Shown here: positions 45,905-54,263 of the stretch, in pieces
How positions within the stretch are numbered: position 1 is the first letter of the stretch
Layout of the letters: each line of letters begins with the position of its first letter
Assembly: GCF_003259175.1 (NCBI RefSeq)
Contig: NZ_QGOK01000027.1
Coordinates: 1-64,000, forward strand
Length of the DNA: 64,000 nucleotides
Origin: Marinomonas shanghaiensis
GTDB taxonomy: Bacteria; Pseudomonadota; Gammaproteobacteria; Pseudomonadales; Marinomonadaceae
Direction: 5' to 3'
Made by a program: the position numbers and the translations under genes
The notes under the pieces: model-generated
The model's input: only the letters and a program-made list of their open reading frames with translations
The model's database searches: none
Told to the model about the DNA's origin: nothing

Positions 45905-46820
45905 TATTGTCGCTCTTAGGAAGCTGAGTTTGTTTCTCCAGTTTGTTAATCAGGGTATCGTAAAATTCTTTGGCGAGGCCCGAAAGCGGGCTTAAGTTAG
46001 AGGTCAGTACTTCGAGCGGTTCAACAATATTGGGGGCGAAGGGTTTTAAGACGACATTGGGCAGTTGGAAGACTTTATCGAAGTAGCGGAAGTTTAAAAT
46101 GTCGACCAAGGTGGCGCCCATTCCTAGGTTTACAAAAGAGAGTCCGTGAATCGTGGTGTGGACTTCTAACGTGCGATGAAAGGGCAAACCACTTTCGGCA
46201 TAAAGGCGTTTTAATGCTTTGGTGGTGGCGTTTTCAGAATCGAGTGTGATCCAGTTTAATCCTTGTAAATCATGAGGATGGATAATGTCTAATTGAGACG
46301 CGGGATGATCTTTGGGTACCGCGCAATAACAGGCAAGATCAAAGGCGACGGAATCGTGTTTCGAGGAGCTTTGGGCTTTATCGACTAAGCCAATTTGATA
46401 TTGTCCCGAGGCAATACCTTGTCGAATCGCCGAACAACCAGAAAGGTGTAAGCTCACGTCTACGCCAGGATTCGCTCTCATGTATTCGGCAATCAGTTCG
46501 GGTAAAAACTGATAGGATGGGCCAAAAATAGTGGCGATGCGCAAGCGGCCGGTTTTGTTGTTTTTCGCGCTCTTGATACTGTCTTCTAAGTGGTTCACTC
46601 CTTGTAATAAACCATAAACTTCTTCGTGTAAGTAAAGCGCTTCGTCGGTTGGGATCAGTTTGCCGTTATTGCGCACAAAGAGTTTGTAGCCTATTTCATC
46701 CTCAAAATTGGCCAGCATTTTGCTCGCAGCCGGTTGGCTGACATAGCTGCGCTCTGCGGCTCGGGTGATGCTGCCAGTGACAAATACTTCGTGAAATATA
46801 CGCAATTTATTGATGTTCAT
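45897..46820 (-). CDS. LysR-family regulator divergent from aapJQMP
   Basis: About 307 residues. The winged helix at the N-terminus (FHEVFVTGSITRAAERSYVSQPAASKM in family terms) is followed by an effector domain from about residue 90. The ATG at 46820 has AGG eight bases upstream and is preferred over one two codons earlier. It diverges from aapJ across a 201-base gap holding an FNR-type box, so it probably senses an amino acid and regulates the uptake operon. It overlaps tag by 8 bases at its 3' end. Confidence 0.88.
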   Translation of the reverse strand: MNINKLRIFHEVFVTGSITRAAERSYVSQPAASKMLANFEDEIGYKLFVRNNGKLIPTDEALYLHEEVYGLLQGVNHLEDSIKSAKNNKTGRLRIATIFGPSYQFLPELIAEYMRANPGVDVSLHLSGCSAIRQGIASGQYQIGLVDKAQSSSKHDSVAFDLACYCAVPKDHPASQLDIIHPHDLQGLNWITLDSENATTKALKRLYAESGLPFHRTLEVHTTIHGLSFVNLGMGATLVDILNFRYFDKVFQLPNVVLKPFAPNIVEPLEVLTSNLSPLSGLAKEFYDTLINKLEKQTQLPKSDNNA

Positions 46821-46915
46821 TGGCATAACCTAAAGTTATTAGACTATTAAAAATATTCAGTGTGATTATAAAAAATCTTCACATAAGATCGTAACGGTTA
46901 GTTGTTTGATCTGCA

Positions 46916-46929
46916 TCAAAAGATTTAAT
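46916..46929. promoter_or_regulatory. FNR/Anr-type binding site
   Basis: TTGATCTGCATCAA matches the FNR/Anr consensus TTGAT-N4-ATCAA in all ten defined positions. It lies 92 bases upstream of the aapJ start and 95 upstream of the divergent lysR start, so either promoter could be controlled by oxygen. Confidence 0.65.
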
Positions 46930-47021
46930 AAAACGATGGGGTCGCGGACTCGATTCATAATAAAAATGAGTTCGAATAAAAAGAAATCACAAAATCAACA
47001 GCATTATAAAAGGAACGAACA

Positions 47022-48053
47022 ATGAAAAAAATTTCTCTAGCATTAGCTGCAACGACCACGCTTCTAGCCGCAAACAGCTATGCCGATGAAAGCGCGTCAA
47101 CATTAAGTGCGGTCAAAGACCGTGGTTATGTGAACTGTGTCATCGGTAACTCTTTCCCTGGTTTTTATAGCCTAAACAAAGCGGGTGAATGGCAAGGCAT
47201 GGACATTGATATGTGTCGTGGCGTAGCTTCAGCGGTGTTTGGCGATGCCTCTAAAGTGACATTTTTGCCCGTGCAATGGGCGCAAAGCTTTACCTCTATT
47301 AAGAGTGGTCAAGGTGATATTTTATCAAAAGGTATGACGTGGACCTTGTCCCGTGATACGCAGCAAGGCTTGGATTTCTTAGATACGTATTTTTATGACG
47401 GCCAAGGCTTTATGGTGCGCAAAGATTTGGGCGTGAAATCCGTCAAAGAATTAAAAGGCGCGACGGTGTGTGTACTGACCGGAACGTCGAGTGAACTCAA
47501 CATCGCCGATTACAGCCGTGCGAATGATTTAGACATTAAAACCGTCGTGTTTGATGACTCTTCTGTGCGCAACACGGCTTTTTTTAACAACAACTGCGAT
47601 GCTTTGACCAATGACAAATCCGGTTTGGCGGCGCAGCGTTCTGCCGCACCTAACCCAAGCGATTATGTCATTTTACCTGAAACCATTTCCAAAGAAGCTT
47701 TGTCTTTCGCAGTGAAGCAAAACGACAGTGAATGGGCGAATGTGGTGAAGTGGACTTTTGCCGCCATGGTGGCGGCAGAAGAGTTTGGTGTGAATTCGCA
47801 AAACGTTGAACAGATGCGTGCGGAAAGTCAAAGCCCTGTGGTTCGCCGCTTGCTTGGCGTTGAAGGCGACCTGCATGTTGGTCTAGGGTTGCCGCAAGAT
47901 TGGGCTTATCAAGTGATTAAAAACGTCGGTAATTACGGTGAAGTCTACGAACGTAACGTGGGGGTAAACAGTGTGTTGGGTCTGGACCGTGAAGGTACTC
48001 TGAACGCATTGTGGACTAACGGCGGAATGATGTACGCAAAATCTTTCCGTTAA
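47022..48053 (+). CDS. aapJ: General L-amino acid ABC transporter binding protein
   Basis: 343 residues with a signal peptide ending near SYA-DESA (residue 22). The blocks GYVNCVIGNSFPGFYSL, GMDIDMCRGVASAVFGD and ILSKGMTWTLSRDTQQGLDF are those of AapJ/BztA-type binding proteins for a broad range of L-amino acids. AAAGGAAC precedes the ATG. It is the first gene of aapJQMP and is separated from aapQ by a 110-base gap containing a strong hairpin. Confidence 0.93.
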   Translation: MKKISLALAATTTLLAANSYADESASTLSAVKDRGYVNCVIGNSFPGFYSLNKAGEWQGMDIDMCRGVASAVFGDASKVTFLPVQWAQSFTSIKSGQGDILSKGMTWTLSRDTQQGLDFLDTYFYDGQGFMVRKDLGVKSVKELKGATVCVLTGTSSELNIADYSRANDLDIKTVVFDDSSVRNTAFFNNNCDALTNDKSGLAAQRSAAPNPSDYVILPETISKEALSFAVKQNDSEWANVVKWTFAAMVAAEEFGVNSQNVEQMRAESQSPVVRRLLGVEGDLHVGLGLPQDWAYQVIKNVGNYGEVYERNVGVNSVLGLDREGTLNALWTNGGMMYAKSFR

Positions 48054-48097
48054 CACCCGATGGAGACACGTTATTGGGTGTAAGGGTTTCTAAATAT

Positions 48098-48145
48098 CGT
48101 AATAGCTAGGCGTTTGCCTATCTATTACGGTTTTGGTTTTCTTTC
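48098..48145 (+). other. Intercistronic hairpin between aapJ and aapQ
   Basis: A 13-base-pair stem with one mismatch, CGTAATAG.TAGGC (48098-48111) / GCCTA.CTATTACG (48116-48129), loop GTTT, followed by GTTTTGGTTTTCTTTC. It probably terminates part of the transcripts so that the binding protein is made in excess, similar in placement to the hairpin after dppA. Confidence 0.75.
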
Positions 48146-48163
48146 TTCGTTCGGTATATCGAT

Positions 48164-49396
48164 ATGATTCAGTCTTCTACGAGCAAGTCACAAAAAAGTC
48201 CCGTGAAGGGCGCTGGCTTGCCTTCGTCTGCGACACAAAAAAGACGGTCTCTGCTTAATAATGATGCAAGCAGAGCGGTCATCCTACAAGCGTTTGTCTT
48301 GATGTTAGCGTTATTCGGCCTATGGTTTTTATTTGCCAATGCCAGTGAAAATTTAAACCGTTTGGGCATGACGTTTGGCTTTGACTTTTTACAAGTGACC
48401 GCAGGATTCAACATTAGTTGGAGCCTCATTCCTTACGATCCCAGTATGAGTTATTTGCGTGTCTTTTTCGTCGGCATTGTGAATACCTTGATATTGTCTT
48501 TTTGCGTGATTGTTGTCGGTACTCTGATTGGCACCTTGGTGGGCATTTTACGTTTGTCTGAGAATCCCTTGGTGTCTCAATTGGCTCGTTGGTACGTGGA
48601 AATCGTGCGTAATGTGCCCTTGTTAATCCAAATTATTTTTTGGTTTACCGTGGTGTTTTCTACCTTGCCTGCGCCGCGAGAAAGTTATCATCTAGGTGAA
48701 TGGTTTTTTTTGAATAACCGTGGCTTGTATGTGACGACCTTGCAAAGTGCCGTGTCATGGGGATGGGTTCTTGCCCTTGTTGCTGGCTTTATCCTGTTGC
48801 TTTATGGGTTGTTGCGTTGGTCTAAACCGTATTACGCCTTGTCTGGTTCTCGTTCCAGTGGGTTTTATATTGGCCTAGTCGTTTGGGCATTGCTGGCTGG
48901 CTGGGCTTTGTGGTTCTTTGTGAATGCAATGACTCTGTCTGTGCCGACTCTGCAAGGTTTTAATTTCAGCGGGGGAGCTTATCTTCCGGCGTCATTTGGG
49001 GCGGCGTTTGTGGCCATGACGGTGTATCGATCTGCGGCGATAGCTGAAACCGTGCGAGCGGGTATGCAATCTATCGACAGAGGACAACACGAAGCCGCTT
49101 TTACCATTGGTTTCTCTCGTGTTCAGTCATTGCGTCTGATTTTAATTCCACAGGCCATTCGATCCATTATTCCACCTATGACCAATTCTTGGTTGACCAG
49201 TGTGAAAGATTCTTCTCTTGCTGTGGCAATTGGCTTTCCTGAGTTGGTGTCGGTGTTTATGCAAACGTCGATGAACCAAACCGGACGCGCTATCGAGATC
49301 ATCTTTATGGTCATGGGCTTTTATATCTTCATCAGTTTGCTGATCTCTTACTTGCTCAATAAGTACAACGACAGCGTGCAGTATAAGGTGCGATAA
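48164..49396 (+). CDS. aapQ: General L-amino acid ABC transporter permease AapQ
   Basis: 410 residues with a hydrophilic N-terminus of about 40 residues and eight membrane helices. LIGTLVGILRLSENPL and VEIVRNVPLLIQIIF are family blocks of the polar amino-acid permeases, and TVRAGMQSIDRGQHEAAFTIGFS is the EAA-like coupling loop (about residues 294-316). The stop abuts the aapM ATG. It forms the membrane pore with AapM. Confidence 0.93.
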   Translation: MIQSSTSKSQKSPVKGAGLPSSATQKRRSLLNNDASRAVILQAFVLMLALFGLWFLFANASENLNRLGMTFGFDFLQVTAGFNISWSLIPYDPSMSYLRVFFVGIVNTLILSFCVIVVGTLIGTLVGILRLSENPLVSQLARWYVEIVRNVPLLIQIIFWFTVVFSTLPAPRESYHLGEWFFLNNRGLYVTTLQSAVSWGWVLALVAGFILLLYGLLRWSKPYYALSGSRSSGFYIGLVVWALLAGWALWFFVNAMTLSVPTLQGFNFSGGAYLPASFGAAFVAMTVYRSAAIAETVRAGMQSIDRGQHEAAFTIGFSRVQSLRLILIPQAIRSIIPPMTNSWLTSVKDSSLAVAIGFPELVSVFMQTSMNQTGRAIEIIFMVMGFYIFISLLISYLLNKYNDSVQYKVR

Positions 49397-50755
49397 ATGG
49401 ACGATCTAAACGTGAAAAATCCACCCACTTTAAAGCAATTTGTTCCGACGCCACCGCGTCCGCCACGTCAAAGTAAAAGTGGCATTTTCGGTACCATTCG
49501 TCAGCGTTGTTTTAACAGTATCGGCAACAGTGTGTTGACCTTGTGTGTGATCGCTGTGCTGTTTTATTTAGTGAAACACGTGTTGGATTGGGCCGTGTTT
49601 AACGCTGTATTTATTGCGGATAATCGTCGTCAATGCATGGATATCAGTCCGGATGGCGCCTGCTGGGCGGGGGTTATTAGCTGGTTTAATGGCTTAATTT
49701 ATGGGCGTTTTCCGGTCGATGAGCAATGGCGGGTCAATGTTGGCGTATTGCTTGGCTTGGTGTGGTTATTGCCGCTGATGTCTAAGCGTATACCTTTGCG
49801 TAACGTCATCTTATTGTCTTGGATCGGTCTGTATCCTTTTGTTGGGGCGTATCTTTTCTTAGGTGGTCGTTTTGGTGCGGAGTTGGGCTGGGTACATGGC
49901 GTGATGACCTGCCTTGCCTTGGCTTTTCTAACCATTATCTACGCCAACTGGATCTTGTCAGTATGGGATAAAAAGGGGCTAAACGAACTGTTTGTGCCGC
50001 TGGTATCACGCTTCGTTGAGCGACGAATTCATCTGTTGAGCTTTGTGGCTGCGTGGTTGCTTATCGCGTTGGTGATGGCTTTTGCACTGAATCAAGTATC
50101 GCTGGAACCGGTGGCCATTGAGCGTTGGGGCGGTTTGTTTTTGACGTTTATTATCGCCAGTTTTGCTATCACCATGGCGATTCCTATTGGCGTGGTATTA
50201 GCGCTTGGCCGTCGTTCTAAGTTACCCGTGATTCATTGGTTGTCGATGACGGTGATTGAATTAGTGCGCTCTGTGCCCTTGATCACTGTCTTGTTTATGG
50301 CCGTGACTCTGCTGCCTATCTTTTTACCCGCGGATGTGGAATTCAACAAGCTTGCGCAGGTGCTGGTGGCGGTGTGTATCTTTGCTGGTGCGTACATGGC
50401 GGAAAACATCCGTGGTGGTTTGCAAGCCATTCCCAAAGGTCAATACGAAGCCGCCGCGACGCTTGGCTTAGGTTATCTGCATACCATGGCGCTGATTATT
50501 CTGCCGCAGGCGCTTCGAATGATGATTCCAAACATCATGACGTCGTTTATCAGTTTGTTGAAAGACACGACCTTGGTTTCCATCATTGGTTTGTTCGACA
50601 TTATGTTGATGGCGCGCAACATTGCCAATGACAAAGACTGGGTGGGCATGCACACCGAACCTTTGGTGATGATTTCCGTACTCTTCTTTCTTTTTTGCTA
50701 CAGCATGTCTCAATACAGTTTGACCCTAGAAAAACGTTTAAAGGTGGATCGCTAA
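49397..50755 (+). CDS. aapM: General L-amino acid ABC transporter permease AapM
   Basis: 452 residues. The N-terminus is hydrophilic and proline-rich ([17 protein letters not shown]), followed by about eight membrane helices. [16 protein letters not shown] and [20 protein letters not shown] (coupling loop) match family permeases. It starts at the base following the aapQ stop and overlaps aapP by one base, showing tight coupling. Confidence 0.93.
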   Translation: MDDLNVKNPPTLKQFVPTPPRPPRQSKSGIFGTIRQRCFNSIGNSVLTLCVIAVLFYLVKHVLDWAVFNAVFIADNRRQCMDISPDGACWAGVISWFNGLIYGRFPVDEQWRVNVGVLLGLVWLLPLMSKRIPLRNVILLSWIGLYPFVGAYLFLGGRFGAELGWVHGVMTCLALAFLTIIYANWILSVWDKKGLNELFVPLVSRFVERRIHLLSFVAAWLLIALVMAFALNQVSLEPVAIERWGGLFLTFIIASFAITMAIPIGVVLALGRRSKLPVIHWLSMTVIELVRSVPLITVLFMAVTLLPIFLPADVEFNKLAQVLVAVCIFAGAYMAENIRGGLQAIPKGQYEAAATLGLGYLHTMALIILPQALRMMIPNIMTSFISLLKDTTLVSIIGLFDIMLMARNIANDKDWVGMHTEPLVMISVLFFLFCYSMSQYSLTLEKRLKVDR

Positions 50756-51525
50756 TGATGACGTCATCAGGCCATTTGGCTACAAAAAATACCACAAACA
50801 CAGCGATTAAAATCGACAAGCTAAATAAATGGTACGGAGACCATCATGTCTTAAAAGACGTTTCTCTGGATATTAGTGAAGGCGAAATTATGGTGGTGTG
50901 TGGGCCGTCTGGCTCAGGTAAATCGACCCTGATTCGCTCCTTGAATCATTTAGAAGATTACCAAGAAGGCGTGGTTTCGGTGTTTGGTCAGCCGCTTTCT
51001 CGGGATCGTCAAAGCCATAAAATCATTCACCAAACCATGGGCATGGTGTTTCAGAACTTTAACTTATTTCCTCACCTTACTGTTTTGCAGAACTGTACTT
51101 TAGGTCTCACGTGGCTGCGCAAGATGTCAGAGCGTGACGCTGACAAAATGGCAATGCGTTTATTGGATCGCGTTGGCATTGCGCAATTGGCGACCCGTTA
51201 TCCGGGGCAATTATCTGGAGGTCAACAACAGCGTGTGGCGATTTCTCGATCTCTCGCCATGGAACCCAAAATCATGTTGTTCGACGAGCCAACCTCTGCG
51301 TTAGATCCAGAAATGGTCAAGGAAGTCTTGGACGTGATGATTGACCTTGCTAAAACCGGCATGACCATGGTGTGCGTTACCCATGAAATGCAGTTCGCCA
51401 AACAAGTAGCCGATCGAGTGGTGTTCATGGCCGATGGTGAAATCATCGAAGTTGGGCCACCTGAGCAGGTGTTAGTCAATCCCCAGTGGGATAGGACGAA
51501 AGAGTTTTTACAACATGTTCTCTGA
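50755..51525 (+). CDS. aapP: General L-amino acid ABC transporter ATP-binding protein
   Basis: 256 residues. Walker [11 protein letters not shown]-loop [12 protein letters not shown], signature [15 protein letters not shown] and Walker [13 protein letters not shown] are all present, in the short polar amino-acid ATPase format. It overlaps the aapM stop by one base. There are two consecutive ATGs (50755, 50758) and GGTGG upstream. It energises uptake of L-amino acids through AapQM. Confidence 0.93.
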   Translation: MMTSSGHLATKNTTNTAIKIDKLNKWYGDHHVLKDVSLDISEGEIMVVCGPSGSGKSTLIRSLNHLEDYQEGVVSVFGQPLSRDRQSHKIIHQTMGMVFQNFNLFPHLTVLQNCTLGLTWLRKMSERDADKMAMRLLDRVGIAQLATRYPGQLSGGQQQRVAISRSLAMEPKIMLFDEPTSALDPEMVKEVLDVMIDLAKTGMTMVCVTHEMQFAKQVADRVVFMADGEIIEVGPPEQVLVNPQWDRTKEFLQHVL

Positions 51526-51624
51526 AATTTTTGAACGATGGCAGCGCTCGTGACATCGTTCAAAGATTGAGCTTGGCTGTTAAAAAAATACGAACTTACC
51601 CTTATTTTATGGAATGAAATCGAT

Positions 51625-52935
51625 ATGTTGGCAAAAAACAGATCGACGTACACCAACATGCCTTTTTGGTTGGCCGATACGTCTTTGGCAAGCAAGATTC
51701 ACTCAAATGCTCGCTTTGAACTCCCACAAAAAGCCGACGTGGTGATTGTCGGAGGTGGCTTTACTGGTGTCTCTGCGGCCATTACCTTGGCACGAGCAGG
51801 ACTTAACGTGGTTCTGCTAGAAGCGGGGCGTTTAGGTGAAGGCGCAAGTTGTCGAAATGGTGGTTTGCTTGGGCCGAGTTTTAGTAAATTAGGCGTGGAT
51901 GGTCTGGAGCGACAATACGGTCGAGACAATGTGCATTCGACCATTCGAGAGAGTCTGGTGGCGTTTAATTGGCTGGTGGACTTTATCAAAGAAGAGCAGA
52001 TCGATTGTGATTTGTCCTTGTGTGGTCGTTTTCGTGGCGCCAGTCATCCGAGTCATTACGCGGGTTTGATCGAACAAGCGGAAGAATTGGCGAAAGTTGT
52101 GGATTTCCCAGCGATTGCGGTGAGTCGTCAGGATCAATTTGACGAAGTAGGCTCTAATGCCTATTACGGTGGGGTAATCTACCCGACCGACGGTACCTTA
52201 CAGCCCGCTAAGTTACACCGCGGATTGTGTCATATCGCTCAGCAAGCGGGTGTACTCATGCTAGAACACACCAAGGTTCGAGGCATCAATAAACAAGCTA
52301 ATCGCCACACAGTTATATACGATGGCGGCAAGATCGATGCCGATCAAGTCATTATTGCGACAAATGGTTACACTGGCGGCGAGTTTGATAAATTCAAACG
52401 TCGTGTGATTCCGATTCGTTCCGCGATGATTGCCACCGAGGAATTGCCTGAATCTGTGATTCGTTCTGTGAGCCCGAAATTACGTGCTCATGGCGGTACT
52501 GAGCGTTTGGTGGCCTATTATCGACCCTCACCAGACGGCAAACGCATCTTGTTTGGTGGTCGTGCCTTTGGCCGTGGCGATCAGCCACAGCTGTATTCAA
52601 AATACCTGCAAGACTTTATGATTCGCACTTTTCCTCAGTTGGAAGAGGCGAAAATTGATTACGCTTGGTCAGGTTATGTGGCGTATACCTTTGACCATGT
52701 GCCACACATTGGCAAGATGGACGACATGCACTATGCCATGGGATATTGTGGTTCGGGTGTGGGCCGTGCGAATTATTTTGGTCGTAAAATCGCCCAACAG
52801 GTGCTGAATCAAGCGGAAGGAAAAACGTCTTTCGACCAGTTTCCGTTCAATACGCGTCCGCTTTACACCGGAAAACCTTGGTTTTTGCCAATGATCATGA
52901 AATGGCACGACTTCGCCGACCGTCGCGGCTGGTAG
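51625..52935 (+). CDS. FAD-dependent amine/amino-acid oxidase (DAO family)
   Basis: 436 residues. The FAD-binding motif VVIVGGGFTGVSAAITLARAG (about residues 36-56) and LEAGRLGEGASCRNGG are characteristic of the DAO family near gamma-glutamylputrescine oxidase PuuB and related amino-acid or amine oxidases. The C-terminal WSGYVAYTFDHVPHIG and GYCGSGVGRANYFGR segments are family landmarks. It is 99 bases after aapP on the same strand, so it may degrade a substrate imported by Aap. A terminator follows. A second ATG at 51658 is possible. Confidence 0.85.
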   Translation: MLAKNRSTYTNMPFWLADTSLASKIHSNARFELPQKADVVIVGGGFTGVSAAITLARAGLNVVLLEAGRLGEGASCRNGGLLGPSFSKLGVDGLERQYGRDNVHSTIRESLVAFNWLVDFIKEEQIDCDLSLCGRFRGASHPSHYAGLIEQAEELAKVVDFPAIAVSRQDQFDEVGSNAYYGGVIYPTDGTLQPAKLHRGLCHIAQQAGVLMLEHTKVRGINKQANRHTVIYDGGKIDADQVIIATNGYTGGEFDKFKRRVIPIRSAMIATEELPESVIRSVSPKLRAHGGTERLVAYYRPSPDGKRILFGGRAFGRGDQPQLYSKYLQDFMIRTFPQLEEAKIDYAWSGYVAYTFDHVPHIGKMDDMHYAMGYCGSGVGRANYFGRKIAQQVLNQAEGKTSFDQFPFNTRPLYTGKPWFLPMIMKWHDFADRRGW

Positions 52936-52969
52936 TCACAGCCGTTAGAAACGTCTGATTTTAACCTCG

Positions 52970-53004
52970 CAAAACCTCAGTAATTCACTGGGGTTTTGTT
53001 TTTT
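52970..53004 (+). terminator. Terminator after the flavin oxidase gene
   Basis: CAAAACCTCAGT / ACTGGGGTTTTG (12 pairs, one G-U, 5-base loop) is followed by TTTTTT. Its right part overlaps the end of the acetyltransferase remnant that runs on the other strand. Confidence 0.88.
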
Positions 53005-53143
53005 CCGCCAAAGGTTTTAGCAAATACACCACGCGTTTTATTTCGTTAACGCTAAGTTGTTTGTGAAGGTTGGCGCTTTTTTCGTTGGTAATCCGGTGAC
53101 ACAAACCAAGCTTCGATGTGAGGTTTGTTGGTTACTGCAGAAG
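52985..53143 (-). pseudogene. Remnant of an AAC(6')-like acetyltransferase
   Basis: 53019-53093 matches 55871-55945 of the intact acetyltransferase gene with 63 of 75 identities, and 53094-53140 continues with sequence matching the gene from 56041 onward. The 95 bases between are deleted, between two GAT-NN-CCAA-like short repeats (TTGGTGATC and TTGGCAATC, plus strand), which shifts the frame. The downstream half still reads ITNEKSANLHKQL then KRVVYLLKPL before a TGA stop. The 5' two thirds is absent. It is not expressed as a protein. It lies on the far side of the SapC and TPR-LicD genes. Confidence 0.85.
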
Positions 53144-53183
53144 GTTTAGTCTGTCGTTTGTTTTTTTCAGTCCTCATAAACAG

Positions 53184-53215
53184 AAGCCGTCTTAAATAGA
53201 CATTTGAAACGGCTT
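53184..53215 (-). terminator. Hairpin terminator after sapC-like gene
   Basis: AAGCCGT (53184-53190) and ACGGCTT (53209-53215) with additional TTAAAT/ATTTGA pairing inside lie 29 bases past the stop of the SapC-like gene. On the minus strand CTGTTTATG follows. A moderate terminator. Confidence 0.55.
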
Positions 53216-53243
53216 TTATGAACTTTAAATAGGAAACGTTAGC

Positions 53244-53990
53244 TTATTGCAGGCTATTTTTTGCTTGCTGAGGCGTTTCAACGGCACTGATACCTTGTTT
53301 AAGTAAGGCTAGACGCTCAATTTGATAAAGAGAAGTAAGGTGGGAATAAAGCGGGGCTAAATAACCCTTTTCTTTAATTTCAAGGAATTTCTTATCAGAA
53401 AGGTTGTTTAGACGTTCTTCATTGATCACGTAGCAACCGGTAACGTTTTTGATCTGATCGGCGGCTTTAACACGCATGTTTAGTGACGTGAACAAGTTGT
53501 TCTCAGTCAAAAAGTGGCAAAAGGCTTTAGTAAACTCTTCCATTTGTTGTAGTTCGCCTAAATAGCGTTTTACATTTTCAATAACTTCCGTTGGTTCCCC
53601 TTGATCATTGAACAGTGGTTGACCGTCTTCTGTGCCCACATACTTACTGTCTTCATCAATGCATACCGTAAAGTTGTCTTGATCGGGATTTTTAGCCAAA
53701 GCGAATGGGTAGCGACGAATGATCGCAGGAATGTAAGGCGCTTGCCATTTGCCATCTTCACCAATGAACAGGTTTTCGTTTTCATCTAGGCCAAGTAAAG
53801 CAACAGGTTTAAATTCATCCTGAGACTTGTCTTCTAAAAAAACAATTGGATATACCGATGCCGCTTTAACAAACTCATGCACCATTACCGACGCGATATG
53901 AAATTTGCTAGCAAAATCGAAACTTTCAATGGCCTTTACTTTTAAGTTAGCGTGCTGTTCTTTATTTATGGGTGTCAATTTAGTGAACAT
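53244..53990 (-). CDS. SapC-family protein
   Basis: 248 residues. Matches the SapC family, named after an S-layer-associated protein of Campylobacter, in blocks YPIVFLEDKSQDEFKPVALLGLDENENLF and KWQAPYIPAIIRRYPFAL (about residues 48-100, in parts), and DGQPLFNDQGEPTE. There is no signal peptide or membrane helix, so it is cytosolic. Function is not established. It is 273 bases downstream of a TPR-LicD-cytidylyltransferase gene on the same strand, within the segment bracketed by the acetyltransferase duplicate. A role in surface glycoprotein or S-layer modification is inference. Confidence 0.85.
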   Translation of the reverse strand: MFTKLTPINKEQHANLKVKAIESFDFASKFHIASVMVHEFVKAASVYPIVFLEDKSQDEFKPVALLGLDENENLFIGEDGKWQAPYIPAIIRRYPFALAKNPDQDNFTVCIDEDSKYVGTEDGQPLFNDQGEPTEVIENVKRYLGELQQMEEFTKAFCHFLTENNLFTSLNMRVKAADQIKNVTGCYVINEERLNNLSDKKFLEIKEKGYLAPLYSHLTSLYQIERLALLKQGISAVETPQQAKNSLQ

Positions 53991-54263
53991 TGCATTAAGT
54001 CCTTAAGTATTCTTTTTTAAAATTAGCAAGAGGAATTAGCATTAGTGTATTTTTATTAGGTTAATCTAACTTTATTTGAAAAGCGATAGAATAGATAATT
54101 TGTCTAACAGCTTATGCAATTACGTTCAGTGGTTTTGCTATTTTTTCACTACGAAACAATATGATGGTGTCTTATTGAGTTGTATTCAGCCAGCTTATTT
54201 TCTTGCAATTCGTCCCATTTGATTGATTCAACATAAAACTCAGCTATCACAGTAAGATGTTAC

